A stretch of DNA of 6,463 nucleotides, from contig JBKKAR010000170.1 of the NCBI GenBank assembly GCA_046714355.1, positions 1 through 6,463 of the forward strand, read 5' to 3'. A program made the position numbers and the translations under genes. The number at the start of each line of letters is the position of its first letter. The stretch's first letter is position 1. Under the pieces are notes generated by a model. It had not been told where the DNA came from. It did not search any database and saw nothing but the letters and a program-made list of their open reading frames with translations. Shown piece after piece: positions 1 through 5,769 of the stretch. The DNA is from JACDAN01 sp046714355 (GTDB taxonomy: Bacteria; Actinomycetota; Thermoleophilia; Gaiellales; Gaiellaceae).

Positions 1-684
1 CACGCCCGCGAAGAAGCTCGCGACGGGGACGAGGTCCGCAACGCGCACCTTGTCGATCGTGTCGTGGGGGTCGAAGAGATACAGAGGGCCGCTGATATGG
101 CATGCCGACGGGATGCCCGCCGTGAAATAGGGCGCGCTGTCGCACGGCGGCTCGGGGCCGAAGAGGTACGCGTCGGTGCAGATCGCGCGGTCGAGCCCAG
201 CGCGGTCAGCTTCCTCCTCGAGGACACGAAGCAGGGCTGGGCTCTGCTCGGCAAAGATCGCCCGCACCTCGGGCCGGCCCGTGAGCCGGTAGCCGCCACG
301 ACCGTCCGCCTCGGCCTCCTCCCCGACGTGCTCGACGCCGAGCGCGGCGACGGTCTTCGCGAGCAGCCCGTCACGGTGCCTCTCGACGAACACGCGGTTT
401 CCGATGCCACCGTGGAAGTGCCCCGACGACGCGGCGAACAGGATGCCGCGGCGCAGGCGCCCAGGCGTCGCACCAAAGGCCTCCGCCAGAGCCAGGAGCA
501 CAGAGAGACCCGATGCGTCCTCGACCGCTGACGCGAACGGAGCGTCGTGGTGGCACGTCACGAGGATGTACTCGTCCGTTTGGCCCGGCACGACGCCAAC
601 GACGTTGTGCGAGTCGGTGGTGCCGGCCGCGCCGAGGCTCGCGAAACGGGCGCGCGCTCGGCGCTTCGCGGCCTCGCCGAGCAC
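1..684 (-). CDS. M28-type metallopeptidase-like protein, partial at the left edge and probably 5'-truncated
   Basis: The minus-strand frame ending at base 1 is open through the whole segment and reads like an M28 (aminopeptidase/glutamate carboxypeptidase-like) catalytic domain. A segment reading SHNVVGVVPG leads into TCHHDAPF (552-535), whose H-x-D fits the first metal-ligand motif. EDASG follows, with the bridging Asp at 519-517, and later come EHVG and FDPHDTIDKV near the C-terminus. The Glu-Glu pair that usually carries the general base and a zinc ligand is not seen; the equivalent place reads SSGHFHGG (429-406). Family-like sequence extends upstream to about 747 (PHGFLKALPGAWIGREHG), resembling the end of a PA-type insert, yet the first ATG/GTG/TTG in frame is GTG at 684. 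M28 proteins normally have well over 100 further residues before this point, and here that space is taken by rnpB and its terminator. It is either a decayed gene or one with an unusual start; the C-terminus lies outside the window. Family call fairly sure, functionality doubtful. Confidence 0.65.
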   Translation of the reverse strand, partial: MLGEAAKRRARARFASLGAAGTTDSHNVVGVVPGQTDEYILVTCHHDAPFASAVEDASGLSVLLALAEAFGATPGRLRRGILFAASSGHFHGGIGNRVFVERHRDGLLAKTVAALGVEHVGEEAEADGRGGYRLTGRPEVRAIFAEQSPALLRVLEEEADRAGLDRAICTDAYLFGPEPPCDSAPYFTAGIPSACHISGPLYLFDPHDTIDKVRVADLVPVASFFAGV

Positions 685-837
685 CTCGCCGTGCTCGCGG
701 CCGATCCACGCCCCCGGCAGCGCCTTCAGGAACCCGTGAGGCCACGCCGGGCGACCGCGCCGAGCGGTTCCATGAAACCGCCGTTGGGCCCGCCATGGGG
801 CTAGCCTGACGAGTCGCCGGTGAAACGGCAGGTATAG

Positions 838-863
838 AAAAAGCCCCGTTTCCAGGGCTTTTT
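838..863 (-). terminator. Rho-independent terminator of rnpB
   Basis: A perfect 9-bp inverted repeat (AAAAAGCCC / GGGCTTTTT) flanks an 8-nt loop. Read on the minus strand it lies a few bases after the RNase P RNA 3' end and finishes in a run of five T. The A-tract on the other arm means it could also act in the opposite direction. Confidence 0.85.
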
Positions 864-866
864 CCG

Positions 867-1217
867 TAGCAGGCCTGTAAGCCGGATTCTGTCTTGGATG
901 ACCATCTCTCTAGGCCGCCGGTCTCCCGACGACTCGAGCAGCGCACCCGGCTCCTCGGCGGGCCGCGTCAACGGAGCCTGCTTCGCCTTGCACCGGACGG
1001 GGTTTGGCAAGCCGTCGTGTCACCACGACGCTGGTGGGCTCTTACCCCACCTTTTCACCCTTACCCTAGGCGTCTCCGGAGATTCGCCTCTGGCGGTTTC
1101 CTTTCTGTGCCACTTTCCGTCGGCTTTCGCCGCCTGGGCTTTCCCCAGCGTCCTGCCCTGCGGTGTCCGGACTTTCCTCGGACCGGCTTGCGCCGGCCCG
1201 CGGTCACCCGGCCTGCA
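867..1217 (-). ncRNA. rnpB: RNase P RNA, bacterial type A
   Basis: This is the catalytic RNA of ribonuclease P, which removes 5' leaders from tRNA precursors together with the RnpA protein. Near the 5' end lies the universal CR-I sequence GAGGAAAGTCCGGAC (1179-1165), and near the 3' end CR-V ACAGAATCCGGCTTA (892-878). The ends pair as helix P1: GCAGGCC (1216-1210) with GGCCTGC (876-870). Internal GGTAAGAGCCCACC- and GCAAACC-type segments match the conserved P12 and core regions. About 350 nt is within, if at the short end of, the usual range. The exact ends are set from P1 and the promoter, so they are uncertain by a few bases. The -10 element and the first bases lie inside the end of the zinc-ribbon gene, and a strong terminator follows directly. 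Confidence 0.95.
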
Positions 1218-1404
1218 CGCCCAATTGTATCTCGCTTTCCTGGGTCTCCTCGCCCCGGAGCCTTAGACCACACTCGGGGCAGCACAGGGCACCCTTGGAG
1301 CGCAGCACGAATTCGCCGCATACGAGGCATTCGAGGCTGACGCCGCGCATGAGCGCGACCAGCTCCTGATCCAGCGTCCGGTTGAGAGAGGAGACCACGC
1401 TCAT
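1204..1404 (-). CDS. Small zinc-ribbon protein coupled to lexA (66 aa)
   Basis: I do not recognise a named family. The protein has a short helical N-terminus and then a four-cysteine zinc-ribbon: C26-x2-C29 and C42-x2-C45 (LECLVCGE and CCPECGL), with 12 residues between the pairs. It ends in an acidic, probably flexible tail. Its ATG overlaps the lexA stop by one base (TGATG), and a Shine-Dalgarno-like AGGAAGG lies in the end of lexA, so translational coupling and co-transcription are very likely. The last codons overlap the rnpB promoter and about the first 14 nt of the RNA. A structural or nucleic-acid-binding zinc knuckle is possible, but the function is unknown. The cysteine spacing, coupling and start context make it a credible gene rather than a chance frame. 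Confidence 0.75.
   Translation of the reverse strand: MSVVSSLNRTLDQELVALMRGVSLECLVCGEFVLRSKGALCCPECGLRLRGEETQESEIQLGVQAG
1224..1229 (-). promoter_or_regulatory. Putative -10 element of rnpB
   Basis: The minus strand reads TACAAT here (5/6 to TATAAT), placing a start at about 1218-1216, exactly where helix P1 of the RNA begins. No good -35 hexamer is seen at 17 nt (CGAGGA). The element lies inside the last codons of the zinc-ribbon gene. Confidence 0.6.
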
Positions 1405-2027
1405 CAGACCTTCCTGAAGACCCCCACGACCTTCCCGAGCACCTCGACGTACGGCGCATAGATCGGCTCGAGCGCGTCGTTCTCGGGCTGCAGTCGGATC
1501 CGTCCGTCCTCGCGGAAGAAGCGCTTTACCGTCGCCTCGTCCGCTGACTCGTCGTCACCGGCGAGCGCGACGACGATCTCGCCGTTGCGGGCGTCCTGGC
1601 GCCGCTGCACCACGACGATGTCGCCGTCGAGAATCCCGGCGTTGACCATCGAGTCGCCCTTCACGCGCAGCAGAAACTCCTCCCCGCCCGCGGACAGGGT
1701 CTCGGGGACGGCGAGATAGTCCTCGACGTTCTGCTCGGCGAGCAGCGGGCCGCCGGCGGCGATCTGGCCGACAAGCGGGAGGCGCCGGACCTCGGCCTCC
1801 TGCGTCTGCTCGTGCCGGCGCCGGTCGGTGAGCTCGATCGCCCGCGGCTTCGTCGGGTCGCGGCGCAGTAGCCCAGCGCGCTCGAGCTGCGCGAGGTGCG
1901 CGTGGACGGTTGAAGGCGACCGTAGGCCGACGGCCCCGCCGATCTCCCGAACGGTCGGCGGATAGCCGTGCTGGTCGACGTACTCGTGTAGGTATTCGAG
2001 AATCCCGCGCTGTCGGTCGCTCACCAT
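1404..2027 (-). CDS. lexA: LexA, SOS-response repressor and self-cleaving protease
   Basis: LexA represses DNA-damage genes, and RecA filaments trigger its self-cleavage. The 207-aa length is typical. Residues 1-67 form the winged helix-turn-helix (PPTVREIGGAVGLRSPSTVHAHL). The cleavage site is Ala91-Gly92 in VGQIAAGGPLLA. The S24-type catalytic dyad is Ser126 in VKGDSM and Lys168 in ATVKRFF. A strong Shine-Dalgarno sequence AAAGGAGG (2039-2032), four bases from ATG, fixes the start. A LexA box and a sigma70-type promoter lie directly upstream, so the gene represses itself. The zinc-ribbon gene follows with a one-base overlap. Nothing suggests truncation or loss of activity. Confidence 0.97.
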   Translation of the reverse strand: MVSDRQRGILEYLHEYVDQHGYPPTVREIGGAVGLRSPSTVHAHLAQLERAGLLRRDPTKPRAIELTDRRRHEQTQEAEVRRLPLVGQIAAGGPLLAEQNVEDYLAVPETLSAGGEEFLLRVKGDSMVNAGILDGDIVVVQRRQDARNGEIVVALAGDDESADEATVKRFFREDGRIRLQPENDALEPIYAPYVEVLGKVVGVFRKV

Positions 2028-2041
2028 CGGGCCTCCTTTCG

Positions 2042-2057
2042 TCGAACGTGTGTTCGA
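2042..2057. promoter_or_regulatory. LexA operator (SOS box)
   Basis: The sequence TCGAACGTGTGTTCGA has perfect 6-bp palindromic arms (TCGAAC/GTTCGA) and fits the Gram-positive consensus CGAAC-N4-GTTCG exactly. It lies 15 nt upstream of the lexA start codon and covers the transcription start predicted from the -10 element, so bound LexA would block initiation. Confidence 0.95.
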
Positions 2058-2059
2058 TC

Positions 2060-2088
2060 ACGGTAGCCCGCCCGCCGGACGGCGTCAA
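2060..2088 (-). promoter_or_regulatory. lexA promoter
   Basis: On the minus strand, TTGACG (2088-2083) and TACCGT (2065-2060) are separated by exactly 17 nt. The predicted start, near 2053, falls inside the LexA box. The -35 matches consensus at 5 of 6 positions and the -10 is moderate. Confidence 0.8.
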
Positions 2089-2091
2089 GAG

Positions 2092-2119
2092 AAAATCGAA
2101 AGCCCGGCGTTCACCGGGC
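2092..2119 (-). terminator. Intrinsic terminator after tRNA-Leu
   Basis: The hairpin GCCCGG-TGAACG-CCGGGC starts five bases after the tRNA discriminator base and is followed on the minus strand by a T-rich stretch (TTTCGATTTT). It separates the secG-tRNA unit from the lexA promoter immediately downstream. Confidence 0.75.
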
Positions 2120-2123
2120 CCGA

Positions 2124-2209
<86 letters not shown>

Positions 2210-2262
2210 GCACCGGTCAGTCTAGCCGGGGTTCGAGCCCGTCCCGGGGATCTGGCTCCGCC

Positions 2263-2502
2263 TCAGTCGAGGACGCGGAAGAGCAGAACCGTGTTGGCCG
2301 CGAAGACGAAGGCGACGACGATCGTGAGGCGTGTCAGGTTCCGCTCGACGATGTGCGTCCCGCCCTGCGAGGTCGGCACGAAACCCATTCCGCCGAGACC
2401 GGCCTCGCGCCCCGAGTGCAGCAGCACGAGCACGATCAGCGCGATCGAGACCATGAAGTGGAAGAAGACGAGTCCTGCCTGGGTGACCTGAAAGAGCAGC
2501 AC
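2263..2502 (-). CDS. secG: SecG, preprotein translocase subunit
   Basis: SecG is a small membrane partner of SecYE that helps SecA-driven export. The 79-aa protein has two hydrophobic helices, about residues 11-29 and 57-77. Between them is the family-typical glycine-rich cytoplasmic loop following the first helix (LLHSGREAGLGGMG). The GTG at 2502 is chosen because it keeps a full first helix. No clear Shine-Dalgarno sequence is seen, and the next in-frame ATG (residue 17) would cut that helix. The gene follows the response-regulator gene by 21 nt and precedes tRNA-Leu(GAG). The glycolytic genes often found upstream of secG are not here. Confidence 0.92.
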   Translation of the reverse strand: MLLFQVTQAGLVFFHFMVSIALIVLVLLHSGREAGLGGMGFVPTSQGGTHIVERNLTRLTIVVAFVFAANTVLLFRVLD

Positions 2503-2523
2503 GGGCGCCGAGGATACCAGCGG

Positions 2524-2919
2524 CTACCTGGCGCCCAGATTGCGGATCTCGCCGACGAGGTCCGTCGCGATCCGATCCTTCGTGAGGTACGCGGCGGCGC
2601 CGGCCTTGCGGGCCCGGTCGACGTCGTTCGGCGCCGTGCCGCCGGTGAGGATCATCACGCAAGCGCGTGGGTCCTGCTCCCGGATCACCCGGGTGGCCTC
2701 GATCCCGTCCATGACCGGCATGCTCACGTCCATGACGATCACGTCGGGATCGAGCTCGCGGGCAAGGTTGACCGCGATGCGCCCGTCGCGCGCGGTTGCG
2801 ACCACGGCGATGCCCTCCTCCACGGACAGCATCGCCATGAGCATCTCGACGAAGAGCGGCTCGTCGTCGGCGACGAGGGTTCGGATCTCGCTTGAGAGGT
2901 TCTCTGCGGCGGTTTCCAT
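2524..2919 (-). CDS. Stand-alone receiver-domain response regulator (131 aa)
   Basis: This is a single CheY-like receiver domain with no output domain. After about 12 variable residues come the acidic pair Asp18-Asp19 (LVADDEP), the phospho-acceptor Asp64 (VIVMDVSMPVMDG), the switch Thr92 (MILTGG) and the conserved Lys114 (YLTKD). All residues needed for phosphorylation and metal binding are present. The sequence style resembles NarL/FixJ receivers, but the protein stops right after the receiver, with no helix-turn-helix. It may act through protein contacts or as a phosphate relay; its kinase is not in the window. It is 21 nt upstream of secG and probably co-transcribed with it. No Shine-Dalgarno sequence precedes the ATG, and the likely promoter leaves only about 8 nt of leader. 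Confidence 0.9.
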   Translation of the reverse strand: METAAENLSSEIRTLVADDEPLFVEMLMAMLSVEEGIAVVATARDGRIAVNLARELDPDVIVMDVSMPVMDGIEATRVIREQDPRACVMILTGGTAPNDVDRARKAGAAAYLTKDRIATDLVGEIRNLGAR

Positions 2920-2933
2920 GAGGGTTCAAGAGG

Positions 2934-2962
2934 ATTTTACAAGTTAGGGTGCACTTTGTGAC
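2934..2962 (-). promoter_or_regulatory. Putative promoter of the response regulator-secG unit
   Basis: The minus strand has TAAAAT (2939-2934) 17 nt after GTCACA (2962-2957). Transcription would start near 2927, giving a very short leader. The -35 overlaps the start codon of the divergent small gene. This is a pattern match only. Confidence 0.4.
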
Positions 2963-3188
2963 AGATAACGACGCGCGTGAGCAGATCCACAAACTTCTGA
3001 TCACGGGGGACAACCGCCTCAAGCAGGGCGTAGCCCCGGAAAAGGTTCGCGGTAGCTACGAGCAAGCGCTGGAGCTGGCGCGCGAAGCGGGCCTCGAAGA
3101 CTCGGTCAGGCCGCTCGTCGAGCTCCGGCTCGCCGATCTCGAACGGCTCGCTCCAGGATCGCCTCCACTCGGTCCGCCTGCCGCCTGA
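2958..3188 (+). CDS. Small TPR-like helical hypothetical protein (76 aa)
   Basis: No named family is recognised. The protein is mostly helical and charged. The stretch around GSYEQALELAREAGLE is like half of a tetratricopeptide repeat, followed by a second amphipathic helix (RPLVELRLADLERL) and a proline-rich end. GTG at 2958 is preferred over the in-frame GTG at 2949, because AGGGTG (2946-2951) sits six bases before it and can serve as ribosome-binding site. It runs divergently from the response regulator, 38 nt apart, and its last 83 nt overlap the 3' end of the convergent glycosyltransferase gene. The coherent amphipathic pattern supports a real gene. A scaffold or protein-contact role is only a guess. 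Confidence 0.65.
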   Translation: MTDNDAREQIHKLLITGDNRLKQGVAPEKVRGSYEQALELAREAGLEDSVRPLVELRLADLERLAPGSPPLGPPAA

Positions 3189-4119
3189 GGTCGTGCTCAC
3201 CGGCCGCTCGGCGTGCGGCCTCGTTCGGACACGGAAGCGCTGCAGCGACGCGGAGGCCGCGTGCGATGTCCGCCACGTCGGTCGGGTCTACGAGCGTGCC
3301 GGCCTCGGCCGGCACGAACTCCGGCGGGCCCCCGATCCTCGTCGCCACCACGGATCGGCCTGCCGCCATCGCCTCGAGGAGCGCGAGGCCGAACGGCTCG
3401 ATCAGGCTCGGCTGGCAGAGGACGTGGGAGCGCGCGAGCCGCGCCGGGATCTCGTCGTGCGGCACCCGCCCTTCGACTCTCACTCCCGCCCGCCCCTCGA
3501 GCTCGCCGCGAAGCGGCCCGTCGCCGACGAACGTGAGTGTCCCCGACCCCACGCGCTCGAATGCCTCCGCCAGGCGGACGACGTTCTTCCGCTCGATCAA
3601 CGAGCCGACGCAGAGGTAACCCGTTGGCCCCTCCGGTGCCGGCTCGACGCTGAAGCGGTCGAGGTCGACGCCGCAGTTCACGACCTCGACCTTCCCTCGC
3701 GCCTCGGGCACCTTCGTCTCGAGCTCGTGCCGGAGGTATTCCGAGACGGCGACGACCGCGGCCGCCCGACGAACGACCCAGCGGGTGGCAGCGCGTACCC
3801 CGGGGAATGCCCCGACGTTGCGGACGTCCCGCCCGTGCGCCGTGACGACGAGCGGCGCCCGGGAGGCGAGGGCGGCGAGCAGCCCGGTCGGGACGAGGAA
3901 GTGCGCGTAGACAACGTCGGGACGGAAGCGCCGCGCAGTGCTCAGCGCGTCGCGACCGAGCCGGAGATACCGAGCCTTCCCGCCCGAGCGCCGGTCGAGC
4001 ACGGCCCGCTCGATCTCGTGACCGCGCTGCGCGAGCTGCTCCTCAAGAGCTTGTACGAAGGCGCCGAGGTCCGGGTCGTCCGGGCCTGGATACATCTGGG
4101 AGACGAGCAGGATCCGCAC
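3106..4119 (-). CDS. GT4-type (GT-B fold) glycosyltransferase
   Basis: This 337-aa protein should transfer a sugar from a nucleotide-sugar donor to a lipid, glycan or small-molecule acceptor at the cytoplasmic side of the membrane. The N-terminal Rossmann-like half starts MRILLVSQMYPG, with a glycine-containing acceptor-side loop (DPDLGAF) and AHGRDV near residue 94. The C-terminal donor-binding half has VGSLIERKN with Lys178, VGDGPLR at 198-204, and the retaining-GT4 EX7E motif Glu241-Glu249 (EPFGLALLE), followed by GGPPEFV. No membrane segment is seen. GTG at 4119 is the start; its ribosome-binding site is weak. The gene lies 32 nt after the mutase gene and is likely co-transcribed with it. 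Donor and acceptor cannot be told from the sequence. Its final helix is encoded in the overlap with the small convergent gene. Confidence 0.9.
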   Translation of the reverse strand: MRILLVSQMYPGPDDPDLGAFVQALEEQLAQRGHEIERAVLDRRSGGKARYLRLGRDALSTARRFRPDVVYAHFLVPTGLLAALASRAPLVVTAHGRDVRNVGAFPGVRAATRWVVRRAAAVVAVSEYLRHELETKVPEARGKVEVVNCGVDLDRFSVEPAPEGPTGYLCVGSLIERKNVVRLAEAFERVGSGTLTFVGDGPLRGELEGRAGVRVEGRVPHDEIPARLARSHVLCQPSLIEPFGLALLEAMAAGRSVVATRIGGPPEFVPAEAGTLVDPTDVADIARGLRVAAALPCPNEAARRAAGEHDLRRQADRVEAILERAVRDRRAGARRAA

Positions 4120-4151
4120 AGACGCCAGCCTAGACCCGCCGAAAGTGCCAG

Positions 4152-5732
4152 CTACGCGCGCTGCGCGTCGTACATTCCGAACTCCTCGCGCAGGACCTCG
4201 CAGATCTCGCCCACCGTGCCCCGCGCGCGCAGCGCCTCGCGCATGGGCGGCAGCAGGTTCTCGTCGCTCAGCGCCGCCCGACGCACCTCTTCCAACGCGT
4301 TTGCCGCGGCTTCGGGATCCCGCTCGGCCCGCACTTGAGCCGTTCGCTCGAGCTGGCGCCGCTCAGCCTCGGGATCGAGCCGGTGGAGCTCGATCGGCCC
4401 TCCCTCGTCCTCCTGGTACCGGTTGACGCCGACGATCACGCGCTCGCCGGACTCCACGTCCCGCTGGTGCTGGAAGGCGGCTTCCTCGATCTCCCGTTGG
4501 ATGAAGCCCTGCTCGATCGCCTCGACGGCGCCGCCCATCTCGTCGATTCGCTCGATCAGCTCCCAGGCGGCGGCCTCGAGCTCGGTCGTCAGCGACTCGA
4601 TGAAGTAGGAGCCGCCGAACGGATCTGCCGTGTCCGTCCCGCCAGCCTCGTGGGCCAGGATCTGCTGCGTGCGAAGCGCGATCTTGGCGGAACGCTCCGT
4701 CGGGAGCGCCAGGGCCTCGTCGAACCCGTTCGTGTGGATCGACTGCGCGCCGCCGCCGACGGCCGAGAGAGCCTGGATCGCGACCCGAACGATGTTGTTC
4801 TCCGGCTGCTGCGCGGTGAGCGTCGACCCGCCGGTCTGCGCGTGGAAGCGCAACGCCAGCGCCTTCGGGTTCGTGGCGCCGAACCGGTCGCGCATGATCC
4901 GGGCCCACAGCCGCCGGGCCGCGCGAAACTTCGCGATCTCCTGGAAGAAGTGGTTGTGGGCGTTGAAGAAGAACGAGAGGCGCTCGCCGAAGTCGTCCGG
5001 CGACAGCCCGGCCGCCACCGCCGCCTCGGCGTAGGCGATCCCGTTCGCGAGCGTGAATGCGAGCTCCTGGACGGCTGTCGAGCCGGCTTCGCGGATGTGG
5101 TACCCCGAGATCGAGATCGTGTTGAAACTCGGGAGCCGCTCGGAGCAATACGCGAAGAGGTCGGTCGTGATCCGCATCGTCGGCCGAGGCGGATAGATGT
5201 AGTTCCCGCGGGCGCAGTACTCCTTGAGGACGTCGTTCTGCACCGTTCCACGAAGCTGGTCCCCTGCCACGCCCTGCTTCTCGGCGACGAGCTCGTAGAG
5301 GAGCATCAGCAGCGCCGCCGGCGCGTTGATCGTCATCGACGTCGAGACCTCGTTCAGCGGGATCCCGTCGAAGAGCTGTTCCATGTCGGCGATCGAATCG
5401 ATCGCGACACCCGTTCGGCCTACCTCGCCGACGGCGCGTGGGTCGTCCGAGTCGTAGCCGAGCTGCGTGGGTAGGTCGAAGGCGACCGACAGACCGGTCT
5501 GCCCGCGCTCGAGGAGGTAGCGGAAGCGCTGGTTCGTCTCCTCGGCCGATCCGAACCCCGCGTACTGGCGGATCGTCCACGGCCGGCCGCGGTACATGTC
5601 CTCGTAAGGGCCGCGAGTGAAGGGGTACTCGCCCGGGGGCTCGAGGTGGAGACCCTGGACGTCGTCCTCGGTGTAGACCGGCTTGATCTCGATTCCCGAG
5701 TCGGTCTCGCGCCCCTCTTCGGCGGTCGCCAT
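4152..5732 (-). CDS. Methylmalonyl-CoA mutase, catalytic (large) subunit without B12 domain
   Basis: This adenosylcobalamin enzyme interconverts (R)-methylmalonyl-CoA and succinyl-CoA in propionyl-CoA metabolism. The 526-aa protein covers the substrate-binding TIM-barrel part, from YPFTRGPY and RPWTIRQYAGFG through HAQTGGSTLTAQQPENN and IHTNGFDEALALP to a final LREEFGMYD. The C-terminal cobalamin-binding domain with its DxHxxG motif is absent, so a separate small subunit is needed and is not in this window. Tyr57, Thr163, Gln165, Arg175, Tyr211 and His212 line up at a constant offset of 32 with Tyr89, Thr195, Gln197, Arg207, Tyr243 and His244 of the Propionibacterium enzyme. Tyr57 and Arg175 favour methylmalonyl-CoA over isobutyryl-CoA, whose mutase has Phe and Gln there. 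ATG at 5732 is preferred; a TTG at 5759 would add nine residues but lacks support. A -10-like TACGAT (5744-5739) suggests a leaderless message. Confidence 0.93.
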   Translation of the reverse strand: MATAEEGRETDSGIEIKPVYTEDDVQGLHLEPPGEYPFTRGPYEDMYRGRPWTIRQYAGFGSAEETNQRFRYLLERGQTGLSVAFDLPTQLGYDSDDPRAVGEVGRTGVAIDSIADMEQLFDGIPLNEVSTSMTINAPAALLMLLYELVAEKQGVAGDQLRGTVQNDVLKEYCARGNYIYPPRPTMRITTDLFAYCSERLPSFNTISISGYHIREAGSTAVQELAFTLANGIAYAEAAVAAGLSPDDFGERLSFFFNAHNHFFQEIAKFRAARRLWARIMRDRFGATNPKALALRFHAQTGGSTLTAQQPENNIVRVAIQALSAVGGGAQSIHTNGFDEALALPTERSAKIALRTQQILAHEAGGTDTADPFGGSYFIESLTTELEAAAWELIERIDEMGGAVEAIEQGFIQREIEEAAFQHQRDVESGERVIVGVNRYQEDEGGPIELHRLDPEAERRQLERTAQVRAERDPEAAANALEEVRRAALSDENLLPPMREALRARGTVGEICEVLREEFGMYDAQRA

Positions 5733-5769
5733 AAATGAATCGTACGTCCGCCTGCACAATGAGCACTGA
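5733..5769. promoter_or_regulatory. Compact divergent promoter region between the mutase and the peptidoglycan-binding protein
   Basis: Only 37 nt separate the two divergent ATG codons. On the minus strand TACGAT (5744-5739) would start transcription at or next to the mutase ATG. On the plus strand CACAAT (5755-5760) would start it about two or three bases before the ATG at 5770. Neither gene has a Shine-Dalgarno sequence, and no good -35 hexamer is seen for either, so the assignments are weak. Confidence 0.35.

Noticed and set aside
371..946. A long minus-strand frame beginning at 946 that runs through the rnpB 3' end into the peptidase region
   Set aside because: Its sequence is arginine-rich and featureless, whereas the neighbouring frame carries M28 motifs. 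It starts inside rnpB.
898..1266. Open reading frames on both strands across 890-1340
   Set aside because: They lie over the RNase P RNA and show arginine- and proline-rich sequence without family features; the conserved RNA elements explain the region.
2226..2245. A tRNA T-arm-like sequence on the plus strand (GGGTTCGAGCCC) downstream of secG
   Set aside because: No matching acceptor, D or anticodon arm exists around it on either strand, so it is not a tRNA gene; it may be chance or a small hairpin in the secG-tRNA spacer.
3529..3543. A CGAACGTGAGTGTCC stretch resembling a second LexA box
   Set aside because: The right half does not match GTTCG and the site is inside the glycosyltransferase coding region.
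3193..4338. A long plus-strand open frame opposite the glycosyltransferase gene
   Set aside because: It has a composition typical of an antisense shadow and crosses the glycosyltransferase-mutase junction without any domain signal.
4335..5474. A long plus-strand open frame opposite the mutase gene
   Set aside because: It mirrors the mutase codons in GC-rich DNA, has no recognisable domain, and the mutase reading is unambiguous.
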